DNA of 64,000 nucleotides from Rossellomorea vietnamensis (GCF_001305855.1 NZ_LIXZ01000006.1:1-64000), one strand, 5' to 3'. Positions 7,019 to 17,061 are shown, counted from the stretch's first letter. The notes: generated by a model not told the origin, from the letters alone. Program-made: numbers and translations.

Positions 7019-7448
7019 GAAGGGATTCACGTTGATTGAAGCTCTGTTAAACTTTAGTATAATTTGTATCATTTCCTTCAGTATTCCCTTGATGATGAAA
7101 GGTTTTTCGACGATTAAGCATGATTTGGTCCCTCCCCGTTATTATGAGTGGAATTTATTTCATGAAAGTGTCAGAAATGAATTAAGGAAGGCAAATGATG
7201 TAAAAGTATTGCCGAATCAGATCTCCTTCGTCGTCGATGGGGAAACGATATTGTATCAAAAATATAATCAGTCCATAAGAAGGAGGGTGAATAATAGGGG
7301 GCATGAAGTCGTCCTTCAGTCGGTGGACCAGTTTACGTTTAACGTCATCCATCAGGGGGTGCATTTGAATCTGGAATTCGAAAGTGGGGAAAAAGTGGAG
7401 GGGAACTTGTTTTACTTTGCAGCGGTTGAGGGGGGATCCTCTCCTTGA
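7011..7448 (+). CDS. comGF: Competence protein ComGF
   Basis: A 145-residue protein beginning MDEKGFTLIEALLNFSIICIISFSIPLMMKGF, with a prepilin-type motif KG|FTLIE and one N-terminal helix, then a beta-rich domain. The ATG at 7011 overlaps the comGE stop. Family: ComGF/YjbF-type minor pseudopilin. Sixth gene of the operon; its 3' end overlaps the probable start region of comGG. Confidence 0.88.
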   Translation: MDEKGFTLIEALLNFSIICIISFSIPLMMKGFSTIKHDLVPPRYYEWNLFHESVRNELRKANDVKVLPNQISFVVDGETILYQKYNQSIRRRVNNRGHEVVLQSVDQFTFNVIHQGVHLNLEFESGEKVEGNLFYFAAVEGGSSP

Positions 7449-7797
7449 CAATAGCGGATTTATTCTCCCGTATACGCTGCTCTTATTAATGGTTGTCCTG
7501 GTTTTAGCACTTGCATCAAAAGATTTGTTTATAAGTAAGTATCAATACCTTTCTAATATGAAGAGTATCCAAGAACGAAATGTAAGTGTCTCCCATGCCG
7601 TCTTATTGGAAATCGAGAATGGGCCCAACCCTTCAGGGCATGTGAAAACCAAATTTGGTGAGGTGTTGACCACCAGTCAATTGCTAAACCCTCAAGAAGT
7701 ACAATTGGAAGTGATATTTACTCGGGATGATAAGGTTTTTCTTCCTGCGACGGTTGTGTATAATAGGGAAACAAAACAAATCATACGTTGGGAGTAG
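7426..7797 (+). CDS. comGG: Competence protein ComGG (start uncertain)
   Basis: The frame encodes LLDNSGFILPYTLLLLMVVLVLALASKD, then a soluble part ending in YNRETKQIIRWE, which resembles B. subtilis ComGG (MYRTRGFIYPAVL... ending KKLLRWTE). Possible starts are GTG 7384, TTG 7417 and TTG 7426, none with a well-placed ribosome binding site. A strong AGGGGGG at 7429-7436 points instead to 7444, where the in-frame codon is CTT and a TTG occurs one base out of frame. The TTG at 7426 is used provisionally (123 aa, against 124 in B. subtilis). It acts as a minor pseudopilus component. Confidence 0.75.
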   Translation: MRGDPLLDNSGFILPYTLLLLMVVLVLALASKDLFISKYQYLSNMKSIQERNVSVSHAVLLEIENGPNPSGHVKTKFGEVLTTSQLLNPQEVQLEVIFTRDDKVFLPATVVYNRETKQIIRWE

Positions 7798-7800
7798 AAT

Positions 7801-8301
7801 ATGAAACCGATTTTCTTTATAGGCTTTATGGGGGTAGGAAAGACGACGATCGGAAAACGTATAGGAGACGTACTGAATCTTCCGGTTATCGACATGGATC
7901 ATTACATTGAAAATAAAGAAAGAAAGACGATTAAAGACATCTTTCATCAGCATGGTGAATCGTATTTCAGAGATCTCGAAACCAGGGTGCTCTTGGAATT
8001 AGAAAGTGAAGAAGCCATTATCACAACTGGTGGGGGAGTGGTGGAAAGAAAGCGGAACCGGGATATCTTGGGTCAGAACGGCTCTGTGTTTCATTTAACA
8101 TGCTCTTTTGATGCACTGTGGGAAAGGCTTGAAGGGGATGAGGACCGTCCTTTGGTACAAAAAAATTCCAAGGACAAATTATCGGCACTTTTCGAGCGTC
8201 GTTTTCCCCTGTATGAAGAAGGGAGCTCTGTAACCATTCAAACAGATGAAAAATCAGTCGATGAAGTGGTTCAAGCGATATTGCCTTACATTAAGAGTTA
8301 G
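7801..8301 (+). CDS. aroK: Shikimate kinase AroK
   Basis: A 166-residue P-loop kinase that phosphorylates shikimate in the chorismate pathway. The Walker A is GFMGVGKTT (residues 8-16); the shikimate-binding Asp is in DMDHYIE, RDLE follows, a TTGGGV motif is near residue 78, and the lid arginine lies in DRPL. The ATG starts 3 bases after the comGG stop with the GGGAG ribosome binding site inside comGG, so it is co-transcribed with the competence operon unless an internal promoter exists. A second shikimate-pathway gene, aroQ, is at 23555. Confidence 0.93.
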   Translation: MKPIFFIGFMGVGKTTIGKRIGDVLNLPVIDMDHYIENKERKTIKDIFHQHGESYFRDLETRVLLELESEEAIITTGGGVVERKRNRDILGQNGSVFHLTCSFDALWERLEGDEDRPLVQKNSKDKLSALFERRFPLYEEGSSVTIQTDEKSVDEVVQAILPYIKS

Positions 8302-8357
8302 ACGGTATAAATTCTGATCTATTGGGGATACTGATAAAAGCGGAAGGTGGTGCTTTT

Positions 8358-8537
8358 ATGTCAGTAAATGATTATGTTAAGTTCATAACACAAACATTTG
8401 TCCAGCATTATGAAAAATCACCCCATGAACGTAAAACCTTAAAAAAGCAGAGAAAGAATGAGCGGGAACCATTTCTCTTCAGGTGGTTCGGCATCATTCC
8501 ATATGCTTTCATGATCCTGTTTAAGAAGAATAAATAG
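8358..8537 (+). CDS. yqzE: YqzE-family small protein
   Basis: This 59-residue protein begins MSVNDYVKFITQTFVQHYE, has a basic middle (ERKTLKKQRKNERE) and ends in a hydrophobic segment FRWFGIIPYAFMILFKKNK. It matches the YqzE family of unknown function that lies just downstream of comG in bacilli. ATG 8358 is preceded by GAAGGTGG. A terminator follows. Confidence 0.82.
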   Translation: MSVNDYVKFITQTFVQHYEKSPHERKTLKKQRKNEREPFLFRWFGIIPYAFMILFKKNK

Positions 8538-8542
8538 TCAAA

Positions 8543-8570
8543 GGCTACCCTGGTGGTAGTCTTTTTTTTG
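8543..8570 (+). terminator. Terminator after yqzE
   Basis: A short stem GGCTACC/GGTAGTC (one G-T pair) is followed by eight Ts; it closes the comG-aroK-yqzE unit. Confidence 0.75.
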
Positions 8571-8615
8571 ATTCCTGATGGGAGGGGGGAAGATGTTTGC
8601 CACCTCCCGGAATCC

Positions 8616-9407
8616 TCACTTTGACTGCTGCAGATAAAAAATCCCGCCGTTTATGACCTCGATGGTGATTTTCGGTTCATACTGTTCTTTTAACGCCTGC
8701 TGTTCAAGAAAATAAGATTCAGGCTTTTCTTCCTGATCTCCATAAAAATGATCCAGAAGTTGAAGGTCCTCCTCCCAGGTTTTCCTTGCTTGTTCCGCCC
8801 ATTCGACGGGCTCCCTTTTGATTTCTTCATAAAGATACGCCTGAATCCGGTTCACTCCGCTTTTCGGTTTGATGATCGGTGTCAAAGTGAATGAAAAGTC
8901 AGGAATCTTCGGCGTCAGATTTTTGGATAATAATGACGAGTGAAAGTCCTCTTCAATGACGCCGTTGATCAGATTCAATCCGATACTCTTGATGCTGTCT
9001 TTCTTTCGATTGGATTGATAGGATATTTTAATATTCAGTCCCAGCCAGGGGTGCAGAGGGGTCTGTTGTCCGCTTGCCGTGTACCGGTTTTCATACAGTC
9101 GTATATAGCCTGCCAAACTACGTGTCGAATGAAAGATCTGATGCAGTCGCGGAGAACCAAAGTGTATCGATTCGCCTTTCATATCTTCCGGTGCCTGGTC
9201 AGGATTCGTAATGAGAGATAACGTCATAGGATTTGGTGTACCACCTGTCTTTTCAAGATAATGCCAGTAGAACGGGCGGTTCATAAGCTCTTTATCCAAG
9301 TCGATGGAAAGCTGTACAGTCATATATCCATTCCCGTTCGCCACCATGTCACATCCGTTGGCAACGAAGTATCTCTCAAGAAATCGATGAATTTCGTGCT
9401 GCTGCAT
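8616..9407 (-). CDS. yqhG: YqhG family protein
   Basis: A 263-residue soluble protein (MQQHEIHRFLERYFVANGCDMV..., ending GGIFYLQQSK) that matches the YqhG family found next to the SNF2 helicase YqhH. No catalytic motif is recognised. AAAGGAGGAG precedes the ATG at 9407, and the gene overlaps the end of yqhH by 32 bases, so the two are translated together on the minus strand. Its role is unknown; the tight coupling suggests a partner of the helicase. Confidence 0.88.
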   Translation of the reverse strand: MQQHEIHRFLERYFVANGCDMVANGNGYMTVQLSIDLDKELMNRPFYWHYLEKTGGTPNPMTLSLITNPDQAPEDMKGESIHFGSPRLHQIFHSTRSLAGYIRLYENRYTASGQQTPLHPWLGLNIKISYQSNRKKDSIKSIGLNLINGVIEEDFHSSLLSKNLTPKIPDFSFTLTPIIKPKSGVNRIQAYLYEEIKREPVEWAEQARKTWEEDLQLLDHFYGDQEEKPESYFLEQQALKEQYEPKITIEVINGGIFYLQQSK

Positions 9408-11076
9408 TTGATTTCTCCTCCTTTAATTGTTCTGCGAATTGAATCATACTTGTCAAATTTTCCATTTTGATCTTCATTTCCCCTTCTGTACGGGATGAGG
9501 AGAGGATGTCTGTCACATGCTCTTCAAAATCCCTGAAATCCAGACGGGTCAGGATTTCGTCCAATTGACCGATTACCCGCTCAAAAAGATTGATCTTTTC
9601 ATACAAAAGCTTCAGAATATGTTCTTCAACGGTGTTCTTAGTTGCAAAGTTATAGATATGAACATCTTCTGTCTGGCCGAGTCGGTGCACGCGGCCTATC
9701 CGTTGCTCAAGTCTCATTGGATTCCAGGGAAGGTCAAAGTTGATCACGTGATGGCAGAATTGAAGGTTGATTCCTTCTCCGCCGGCTTCGGTGGCGATCA
9801 GTACTTGTGCATGCTTCTGGAATAGTTCACGCATCCAGTCTTTTTTCCCACGTTTGAATCCACCCCTGAATGGGACTGAGCTGATTCCATGCTGTTTCAA
9901 AAACCATTGAAGATAGAGCTGTGTCGCCCGGTACTCGGTGAAAATGATTACTTTATCATTAATGGATTGTACGATTTCCAATGCTTTCTGAGCCTTTGAG
10001 TTCATTGTGACATTTTCTACCTTTTTCATCAGTGCCCCAATTACCTGTTCGAAGGCTGGTGTAGGAGATTCCTTCTTTTCAAGCATATTCTTCAGGGTGT
10101 AAAAAACAGCTTCACGAGAGCTGCATGCTTCTCTTTGTAAAGTCAAAAGGGAGAAGGAGCTTGAGTTGGCCCAGTCATCATATCTCCCCCTGAGCATGTC
10201 GATACTGTTATACAAATCCCTTTCGGCTTCATTGAAATCGATCAATACCGTCTTCACATGCCGCTTCGTCCATTCGATCCCTGTATCACCACGTCTGTTT
10301 CGGATCATCACCTTGTTAATGAGGTTTTTTAAATGTTCATCCTCCTGAAGCGAACGATCCCCTTTTTTATATCTGTCTGTGAATCCCGATTCATTTCCAA
10401 GATGCCCCGGTTTCAATAAGGAAACCAGATGAAAGATTTCCTCTACACGATTTTGGATGGGGGTTGCAGTCAGAAGCAGGCAGAACTTTTTCTTTAGATT
10501 CTGCACAAATTCATAGTTTTTTGTTTTATGATTTTTCAGTTTGTGAGCTTCATCAATGATCACCAAGTCATAATCCTGCTCATACACTTTTTCCCGGTGA
10601 GGACTTCTTTTCGCTGTGTCCATGGATGAAACCACGATGTCACACTGATCCCATACATAACTCTTTCGCTGGGGGACAGCGGGAATGAAGAACTTGCTGT
10701 TCAATTCATACGCCCACTGAGAAACAAGGGAAGCAGGTACAAGTATCAATACTTTTTTTACTAATCCCCTAATCATGTACTCTTTTAATATCAACCCTGC
10801 CTCGATCGTCTTTCCGAGCCCGACTTCATCTGCAAGGATGGCTTTCCCATTCATCTTTTCCACAACCTGTTTCGCTGCTTCCAGCTGATGAGGGAGCGGA
10901 GTGACATTTGCCAAATGTTTTGGAGCCTGCAGGCCTTCAAAGTTCGGAATTGCGAGATGGTGCTCGAATTCGATGGCGAGCTTATAAAGTTCCCAGTTCC
11001 CCCATGGTCCATCGTTTTCGATTAAATTTTCGAGACCTTCTCCCCACTCTTCATCAAATATAACTTCAACATTCAT
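9376..11076 (-). CDS. yqhH: SNF2/RapA-type DEAD-box ATPase YqhH
   Basis: A 566-residue superfamily 2 helicase-like ATPase. Motif I reads DEVGLGKTIEAGLI, motif II DEAH (VIIDEAHKLKN), motif III LTATPIQN, and the second RecA domain carries ATEAGGEGINLQ and QRIGRVHRLGQ. This is the SNF2/RapA pattern, so it likely moves along double-stranded DNA or remodels protein-DNA complexes and may act on RNA polymerase as RapA does, though that is inference. AAGGAGATG lies before the ATG at 11076. Upstream partner of yqhG, divergent from the gcv operon. Confidence 0.92.
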   Translation of the reverse strand: MNVEVIFDEEWGEGLENLIENDGPWGNWELYKLAIEFEHHLAIPNFEGLQAPKHLANVTPLPHQLEAAKQVVEKMNGKAILADEVGLGKTIEAGLILKEYMIRGLVKKVLILVPASLVSQWAYELNSKFFIPAVPQRKSYVWDQCDIVVSSMDTAKRSPHREKVYEQDYDLVIIDEAHKLKNHKTKNYEFVQNLKKKFCLLLTATPIQNRVEEIFHLVSLLKPGHLGNESGFTDRYKKGDRSLQEDEHLKNLINKVMIRNRRGDTGIEWTKRHVKTVLIDFNEAERDLYNSIDMLRGRYDDWANSSSFSLLTLQREACSSREAVFYTLKNMLEKKESPTPAFEQVIGALMKKVENVTMNSKAQKALEIVQSINDKVIIFTEYRATQLYLQWFLKQHGISSVPFRGGFKRGKKDWMRELFQKHAQVLIATEAGGEGINLQFCHHVINFDLPWNPMRLEQRIGRVHRLGQTEDVHIYNFATKNTVEEHILKLLYEKINLFERVIGQLDEILTRLDFRDFEEHVTDILSSSRTEGEMKIKMENLTSMIQFAEQLKEEKSNAAARNSSIS

Positions 11077-11184
11077 CTAAAAAACATCTCCTTAATTCTT
11101 ATAAAAATGATTGCTCAAAACTCGTATTTAATGGTAGGATGAAAATAGATTTTCAATTGTTTGAAAAACTCGAAAATCCGAACA

Positions 11185-11214
11185 TTCACATTTACAACAT
11201 TTCTTCTGTATATT
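11185..11214 (+). promoter_or_regulatory. Candidate sigma-A promoter of the gcv operon
   Basis: TTCACA (11185-11190), 18 bases, then TATATT (11209-11214), about 45 bases before the glycine riboswitch. Confidence 0.4.
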
Positions 11215-11257
11215 TCTAGTATGACCAATTGTTTCAAGGAATATTGGCGAATGATGA

Positions 11258-11432
11258 CAAGGGGAGAGACTGTGCATACAGCGCCGAAGGAGCAAGCACG
11301 TTTCCGTGTGAATCTCTCAGGCAAAAAGACTCTTGTTGGACGCAACTCTGGAGAGTGTTTCCGTTACCCGGAAACCACCAAAGGGGAAAGCCGTTCTTCG
11401 GTAAACTTTCAGGTGCAAGGACAGAGAAAACT
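11258..11432 (+). promoter_or_regulatory. Tandem glycine riboswitch
   Basis: Two aptamers in a row: the first from GGGGAGAGACTG (11260) through GCGCCGAAGGAGCAAG, AATCTCTCAGGCAAAAAGAC and CTCTGGAGAG; the second from ACCACCAAAGGGGAAAGCC through AACTTTCAGGTGCAAGGACAGAG. The conserved CCGAAGGAGCAA and CTCAGGCAAAAGGAC-type strings are diagnostic. The 3' strand of the second aptamer overlaps the 5' arm of the following terminator, so glycine binding should free transcription into the glycine cleavage genes (an 'on' switch). Confidence 0.93.
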
Positions 11433-11466
11433 TCTTTATGAAAAGGGGTTTTTCTGTCCTTTTTTC
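11418..11466 (+). terminator. Riboswitch expression-platform terminator
   Basis: AGGACAGAGAAAAC pairs with TTTTTCTGTCCT and is followed by six Ts. The left arm is shared with the second glycine aptamer, which makes the two structures exclusive. Confidence 0.85.
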
Positions 11467-11523
11467 ATGGGATAAAACACGGTTAAGGATTATGCATGTA
11501 AGGAAGATAAAGGGGGAAAAGTC

Positions 11524-12630
11524 ATGTCAGAGTTAAAACAAACACCTTTATACGAAGTGTACAAAGAGTATGGAGGGAAGACCATCGATTTCGGTGGCTG
11601 GGCTTTACCAGTGCAATTCTCAAGTATCAAGGAAGAACATGAAGCGGTACGATCCCGGGCAGGACTATTCGACGTTTCTCATATGGGAGAAATTGAAGTG
11701 AAGGGTGAAGGGGCTCTTGACTACTTACAAAAAATGATGACAAATGATGTCTCCAAAGTAAAAGACGGAGGAGCTCAGTATACGGCTATGTGCTACGAAA
11801 ACGGTGGGACGGTCGATGATTTACTTGTTTATAAGATAAAAGACAATGATTATTTGCTCGTTGTAAATGCAGCAAACATAGATAAAGATTTCAATTGGCT
11901 GAAAGAACATCAGACTGAAGAAGTTGAGATTAACAATATCTCTGAACATATGGCGCAATTGGCACTTCAAGGTCCGATCGCAGAAGAGGTTTTACAAACA
12001 ATCACCAATGAACATGCATTGAGTGACATCGGATTTTTTAAATTTCAGACTGAAGTAAATATAGACGGGAAGCACGCACTCGTTTCCCGAACGGGTTACA
12101 CAGGGGAAGATGGATTTGAGATTTACTGTGATGCAGGAGATGCGGCTGCGATCTGGAAGGCGATCCTCGCTGCCGGTAAGGAGAAAGGCGTCCTTCCATG
12201 CGGACTTGGTGCACGTGACACGTTGCGTTTTGAAGCGAACCTTGCCCTTTACGGACAAGAATTATCTCAATCGATCACACCGATCGAGGCGGGAATCGGA
12301 TTTGCTGTAAAAGTGAATAAAGAGATTCCGTTCATCGGTCAGGAAGTACTGAAACGACAAAAAGAAGACGGTGCGCCCCGCAAGATTGTCGGTATTGAAA
12401 TGATCGACCGCGGAATTCCCCGTCATGGTTATAAAGTATTTTCAGGTGAAGAAGAAATAGGGGAAGTCACAACAGGGACACAATCACCTACATTAAAGAA
12501 AAATGTAGGATTGGCATTGCTTGATAAAGAATTCACTTCACTGGATACAGAAGTACTGGTTGAAATCAGAGGGAAAAAGCTTAAAGCGAAAGTGGCATCA
12601 ACACCTTTTTATAAAAGACCAAAGAAATAG
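11524..12630 (+). CDS. gcvT: Aminomethyltransferase (glycine cleavage T protein)
   Basis: A 368-residue T protein, which takes the aminomethyl group from lipoyl-H protein, passes the carbon to tetrahydrofolate and releases ammonia. Family motifs FDVSHMGEI and the folate-binding region ([28 protein letters not shown]) are present, and the length is normal. A GGGGG ribosome binding site precedes the ATG. First gene of gcvT-gcvPA-gcvPB, under the glycine riboswitch. GcvH is not encoded here, as usual for bacilli. Confidence 0.96.
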   Translation: MSELKQTPLYEVYKEYGGKTIDFGGWALPVQFSSIKEEHEAVRSRAGLFDVSHMGEIEVKGEGALDYLQKMMTNDVSKVKDGGAQYTAMCYENGGTVDDLLVYKIKDNDYLLVVNAANIDKDFNWLKEHQTEEVEINNISEHMAQLALQGPIAEEVLQTITNEHALSDIGFFKFQTEVNIDGKHALVSRTGYTGEDGFEIYCDAGDAAAIWKAILAAGKEKGVLPCGLGARDTLRFEANLALYGQELSQSITPIEAGIGFAVKVNKEIPFIGQEVLKRQKEDGAPRKIVGIEMIDRGIPRHGYKVFSGEEEIGEVTTGTQSPTLKKNVGLALLDKEFTSLDTEVLVEIRGKKLKAKVASTPFYKRPKK

Positions 12631-12646
12631 GGGAGGAATGACGGGC

Positions 12647-13993
12647 ATGAAGCATCGTTATTTACCGATGACAGAGCAGGATCAAAGGGAAATGTTAGAC
12701 AGTATAGGAGTAGACAGCGTTAACGATCTATTTGAAGATATTCCCGAACAGGTTCGTTTCAAAGGGGATTACAGAATCAAAGAAGCGAAGTCGGAAACGG
12801 AATTGGTAAAAGAACTGACCAAAATGGCGGCGAAAAATGCTGACCTGAAAAGTCATACATCATTTCTCGGGGCAGGGGTCTATGATCACTACATGCCGAT
12901 CATCGTCGATCACGTATTGTCACGTTCAGAGTTTTATACAGCGTATACGCCGTATCAGCCTGAGATATCCCAGGGAGAGCTTCAAGCCATTTTTGAATTT
13001 CAGACGATGATTTGTGAACTGACAGGCATGGATGTAGCGAACTCCTCTATGTATGACGGGGGAACGGCCCTTGCAGAAGCAGCGATGCTGAGTGCAGGCC
13101 AGACCCGCCGCAAAAAGGTCCTTGTTTCAAGCACAGTCCATCCCGAATCACGTGATGTCCTGCGCTCATATGCAAAAGGTCAATATATCGAAGTGGTAGA
13201 AATCCCGCACAATAACGGTGTTACGGATGTGGAAGAACTTAAGAAATTAATGAGTAATGAGATTGCAGCGGTAGTCGTTCAATATCCTAACTTCTTCGGC
13301 CGGGTAGAAGAACTGAAAGCCATCGAAGAAGTGGCACATGCGGAAAAAGCGATGTTCGTGGTTTCTTCAAACCCGCTTGCACTAGGGGCGCTCACTCCTC
13401 CTGGACAATTAGGGGCCGATATCGTCATTGGTGATGCACAGCCATTCGGTATTCCGAGCGCATTCGGTGGACCGCACTGTGGATACTTTGCCGTTAACAA
13501 AAAGCTTATGCGTAAAGTTCCAGGCCGTCTTGTTGGTCAAACAGTTGATGAAGATGGAATCAGAGGATTTGTTCTGACTCTTCAAGCACGTGAACAGCAT
13601 ATCCGTCGAGATAAAGCCACTTCGAATATTTGTTCAAACCAGGCATTAAATGCACTTGCTGCATCCGTTGCCATGACGGCACTTGGAAAACAAGGTGTTA
13701 AAGAGATGGCGCTTCAAAATATCCAAAAAGCACATTATGCAAAAGAAGCCCTTAAAGCAAAAGGATTCTCCATTGCATTTGAAGGACCGTCATTCAATGA
13801 GTTTGTCGTAAAGGTGAATATGCCGGTTAAAGAAATCAATCAAAAGCTTTTAGGAAAAGAAATGATTGGTGGATACGATTTAGGACTAGTGGATGACAGC
13901 TTATCACAGCACATGCTGGTGGCTGTTACTGAACTTCGCAGCAAAGAAGAAATAGACGCATTCGCAGCAGAATTGGGGGATTGTCATGAATAA
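12647..13993 (+). CDS. gcvPA: Glycine dehydrogenase (decarboxylating) subunit 1
   Basis: A 448-residue alpha subunit of the split P protein, which decarboxylates glycine and loads the aminomethyl group onto lipoyl-GcvH. The sequence is closely similar to B. subtilis GcvPA, including [26 protein letters not shown] and [15 protein letters not shown]. The catalytic PLP lysine is on the other subunit. ATG 12647 is used: GGGGAGG at 12630-12636 is well spaced and the protein then begins [10 protein letters not shown]. Sits 16 bases after gcvT and overlaps gcvPB by 8 bases. Confidence 0.96.
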   Translation: MKHRYLPMTEQDQREMLDSIGVDSVNDLFEDIPEQVRFKGDYRIKEAKSETELVKELTKMAAKNADLKSHTSFLGAGVYDHYMPIIVDHVLSRSEFYTAYTPYQPEISQGELQAIFEFQTMICELTGMDVANSSMYDGGTALAEAAMLSAGQTRRKKVLVSSTVHPESRDVLRSYAKGQYIEVVEIPHNNGVTDVEELKKLMSNEIAAVVVQYPNFFGRVEELKAIEEVAHAEKAMFVVSSNPLALGALTPPGQLGADIVIGDAQPFGIPSAFGGPHCGYFAVNKKLMRKVPGRLVGQTVDEDGIRGFVLTLQAREQHIRRDKATSNICSNQALNALAASVAMTALGKQGVKEMALQNIQKAHYAKEALKAKGFSIAFEGPSFNEFVVKVNMPVKEINQKLLGKEMIGGYDLGLVDDSLSQHMLVAVTELRSKEEIDAFAAELGDCHE

Positions 13994-15449
13994 GCAAGAT
14001 CAACCTCTTATTTTTGAATTATCAAAAGAAGGAAGAATTGGTTACAGCTTACCTGAAATGGATGTACCTCAGGTAGATCTATCCGAGCTCATCCCGTCCG
14101 ATTATATCCGCACAGAAGCACCCGAGCTCCCGGAGGTCTCTGAACTGGATATCATGCGCCATTATACGGCATTATCAAAACGTAATCATGGTGTGGATTC
14201 CGGTTTCTATCCATTAGGGTCTTGTACGATGAAGTACAATCCGAAGGTGAATGAAAACGTCGCACGCTTAAATGGATTCGCCCATATCAATCCGCTACAG
14301 GAAGCAGAAAGCGTTCAAGGTGCACTTGAGTTGATGTATGACCTGCAGGAGCATCTGAAAGAAATCACCGGCATGGATGAAGTCACGCTTCAACCCGCTG
14401 CAGGTGCTCATGGAGAGTGGACTGGTCTTATGATGATCCGTGCTTACCATGAGGCAAATGGCGACACTCACCGTACGAAGGTCATCGTACCGGATTCTGC
14501 TCATGGAACAAACCCTGCCAGTGCGACAGTAGCAGGTTTTGAAACGGTAACGGTAAAATCAAACGAGAATGGATTAGTTGATTTGGAAGATCTTAAGCGG
14601 GTGGTGGGAGATGATACAGCCGCCCTGATGCTGACAAATCCGAACACCCTGGGACTATTCGAAGAGAATATCATGGAAATGGCTTCCATCATCCATGAAG
14701 CTGGCGGAAAGCTGTATTATGACGGTGCCAACCTGAATGCAGTCCTGTCAAAAGCTAGACCGGGGGATATGGGATTTGACGTCGTACATTTAAATCTTCA
14801 TAAGACATTCACAGGCCCTCACGGAGGCGGTGGTCCTGGAAGCGGTCCTGTCGGCGTGAAGGAAGACTTGATTAAATATCTTCCTAAACCGGTACTTGTG
14901 AAAAATGGTGACATCTTCGAATTCGATTACAACAGACCTGATTCCATCGGCCGGGTAAAACCTTACTACGGAAACTTTGGAATCAACGTCCGTGCGTATA
15001 CGTACATCAGGACGATGGGGCCGGACGGTCTTAGAGCCGTGACGGAAAACGCGGTCCTGAATGCCAATTACATGATGCGCCGACTGGCTCCACACTTTGA
15101 CCTTCCTTACGATCGTCATTGTAAGCATGAGTTCGTCATCAGCGGGAAACGTCAGAAGAAGCTGGGCGTACGTACATTGGATATAGCGAAGAGACTACTG
15201 GACTTCGGATATCATCCACCAACCATCTACTTCCCATTAAACGTGGAAGAGTGCATGATGATCGAACCGACGGAAACAGAGTCCAAAGAAACCCTTGATT
15301 CCTTCATTGATGCCATGATCCAAATTGCGAAAGAAGCAGAAGAAACACCGGAAATCGTCCAGGAAGCCCCTCACACAACCATCGTGAAGCGTATGGATGA
15401 AACACTGGCAGCAAGAAAACCGGTACTGCGTTATACAAAAGAGAGCTAA
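13986..15449 (+). CDS. gcvPB: Glycine dehydrogenase (decarboxylating) subunit 2
   Basis: A 487-residue PLP-binding beta subunit of the split P protein. The Schiff-base lysine is Lys273 in [18 protein letters not shown], and [10 protein letters not shown] and [12 protein letters not shown] are conserved. It pairs with GcvPA. Starts inside the last codons of gcvPA, so the subunits are translationally coupled for equal output. A strong terminator follows at 15463-15502. Confidence 0.97.
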   Translation: MNKQDQPLIFELSKEGRIGYSLPEMDVPQVDLSELIPSDYIRTEAPELPEVSELDIMRHYTALSKRNHGVDSGFYPLGSCTMKYNPKVNENVARLNGFAHINPLQEAESVQGALELMYDLQEHLKEITGMDEVTLQPAAGAHGEWTGLMMIRAYHEANGDTHRTKVIVPDSAHGTNPASATVAGFETVTVKSNENGLVDLEDLKRVVGDDTAALMLTNPNTLGLFEENIMEMASIIHEAGGKLYYDGANLNAVLSKARPGDMGFDVVHLNLHKTFTGPHGGGGPGSGPVGVKEDLIKYLPKPVLVKNGDIFEFDYNRPDSIGRVKPYYGNFGINVRAYTYIRTMGPDGLRAVTENAVLNANYMMRRLAPHFDLPYDRHCKHEFVISGKRQKKLGVRTLDIAKRLLDFGYHPPTIYFPLNVEECMMIEPTETESKETLDSFIDAMIQIAKEAEETPEIVQEAPHTTIVKRMDETLAARKPVLRYTKES

Positions 15450-15462
15450 ACATATTTTTCAA

Positions 15463-15502
15463 ATTAAAAGCCCTGCAGGAAAATCTCTGCAGGGCTTTTA
15501 AT
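15463..15502 (+). terminator. gcv operon terminator
   Basis: A 16-bp perfect stem (ATTAAAAGCCCTGCAG with CTGCAGGGCTTTTAAT) with an 8-base loop. Confidence 0.88.
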
Positions 15503-15583
15503 TGAGGGACGGACCTCTTCTGCATAACCTGGACCCGATCTTCGGAACCGATTCATCCCAGAACGTTCGAGTCCAGACCATCA

Positions 15584-15612
15584 AAAAAAGATCGCCACTT
15601 GGCGATCTTTTT
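15584..15612 (-). terminator. yqhL terminator
   Basis: The stem AAAAAGATCGCCA/GGCGATCTTTTT with a 3-4 base loop lies just after the minus-strand stop codon of yqhL. Confidence 0.85.
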
Positions 15613-15615
15613 GCA

Positions 15616-16002
15616 TTATTTTTTATGCTTAACTTTCCCTGTCCACTTTTTGAATCCACCCTGTAGCTGGTGAAGATTGCGGTAACCTTTTTTGTGCAGC
15701 ATTTGGGCTGCTCTTCCGCTGCGGAGTCCGCTTTGGCAATAAAGGTATACAGGTTGATCCGAGCGAATTTCCTTTTGTCTCATTTTGATCTGGGACAATG
15801 GAATATTCCGTGCACCGAGGACGTGACCGTTTTCAAATTCATTCGCTTCACGAACATCTATCAGTTGAGCTTTACGATATCCTGCTCGGAATTCTTCCTC
15901 ATTCAATGTATTCACGATTCTCTTTTGATAGAAGAACGTAAAAAGTGAATAGATGATGATTCCACCAAGTACGACTAAAAGAATATATAATCCTTCCATC
16001 AT
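15616..16002 (-). CDS. yqhL: Membrane-anchored rhodanese-like protein YqhL
   Basis: A 128-residue protein with one N-terminal membrane helix (residues 4-24) and a rhodanese domain on the cytoplasmic side. The active Cys89 sits in LYCQSGLRSGRAA, a six-residue loop typical of sulfurtransferases; IDVREANEFENGHVLGARNIP is the standard upstream motif. It may carry persulfide sulfur; a link with nearby lipoyl metabolism (lipM) is only positional. AAAGGAG precedes an ATGATG start. Divergent from lipM. Confidence 0.9.
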   Translation of the reverse strand: MMEGLYILLVVLGGIIIYSLFTFFYQKRIVNTLNEEEFRAGYRKAQLIDVREANEFENGHVLGARNIPLSQIKMRQKEIRSDQPVYLYCQSGLRSGRAAQMLHKKGYRNLHQLQGGFKKWTGKVKHKK

Positions 16003-16209
16003 TCATGCTCCTTTCTACAAATGCGCTACCTTCTATTATATTCATGAAGTGCGTAAGAATCAAAACAAATTTATTATTTTAGAGCAAACACTTTCCAATC
16101 TGTTTTTCTTTGTTTTTTGGATGGGATTTGATAGACTAGTAACGGACTTGAATGAAGATGAATTTTTACATAACACTATCAAACAGAAGACGTAAATGAG
16201 GTATGCTGC

Positions 16210-17046
16210 ATGAAAAAGGAAACGTGGAGATTCATTGACTCGGGGAATTGTTCTCCCTCTTATAATATGGCTCTTGATGAGGCATTGCTTGATTGGCACA
16301 GTGAAGGGAAGATCCCTCCTACGATCCGTTTTTACGGGTGGGATCCAGCGACACTTTCCGTCGGTTATTTTCAAAAAGTAGAAAAGGAAATCGATCTGGA
16401 CGCCGTCAAAGGACACGGACTTGGTTTTGTGAGACGTCCGACGGGAGGCAGAGGGGTTCTTCATGAACATGAATTGACGTACAGCGTCATCGTTTCGGAA
16501 GAACATCCGGAAATGCCGAGAACTGTCACAGAAGCGTACCGTGTCATTTCCGAAGGGATCCTTAAGGGATTTCAAGGTCTTGGTCTCGAAGCCTACTTTG
16601 CTGTACCAAGAACAGCGGAAGAGCGGGAAGGATTAAAAAATCCGCGTTCAGCGGTTTGCTTTGATGCACCGAGCTGGTATGAGCTTGTCGTTGAAGGAAG
16701 AAAAGTGGCAGGCAGTGCACAGACCAGACAAAAAGGTGTCATCCTTCAGCACGGCTCGATTCTATTGGATCTTGACGAGGATAAACTGTTCAGCTTGTTC
16801 AAATATCCATCTGACAGGGTGAAAGAGCGTATGCAGCGGGCATTTAAAAGCAAGGCTGTTGCGATGAATGAAATCAGTTCAGTACCGGTCACGATGGATA
16901 TGGCGAAGGAAGCATTCAAAAAAGGTTTTGAGGAAGGATTGAATATCCATCTCGAGCCTTATGAGCTGTCTGAAGAGGAAACACAATATGTTGTGGATCT
17001 TGCCGAATCCCGATACGAATCGGATGAGTGGAATTTTAAACGTTAA
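16210..17046 (+). CDS. lipM: Octanoyl-[acyl-carrier-protein]:protein octanoyltransferase LipM
   Basis: A 278-residue BPL/LplA-fold enzyme that moves octanoate from acyl carrier protein to GcvH, the first step of lipoate synthesis in bacilli. The catalytic cysteine is Cys150 ([13 protein letters not shown]), at the same number as in B. subtilis LipM; the [18 protein letters not shown] motif and the lysine in [12 protein letters not shown] are conserved. It lies next to the gcv operon whose H protein it modifies, and the lipoyl group ultimately serves the bkd E2 at 57834. Terminator at 17062-17087. Confidence 0.95.
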   Translation: MKKETWRFIDSGNCSPSYNMALDEALLDWHSEGKIPPTIRFYGWDPATLSVGYFQKVEKEIDLDAVKGHGLGFVRRPTGGRGVLHEHELTYSVIVSEEHPEMPRTVTEAYRVISEGILKGFQGLGLEAYFAVPRTAEEREGLKNPRSAVCFDAPSWYELVVEGRKVAGSAQTRQKGVILQHGSILLDLDEDKLFSLFKYPSDRVKERMQRAFKSKAVAMNEISSVPVTMDMAKEAFKKGFEEGLNIHLEPYELSEEETQYVVDLAESRYESDEWNFKR

Positions 17047-17061
17047 AAAATTTTTTGTTGA

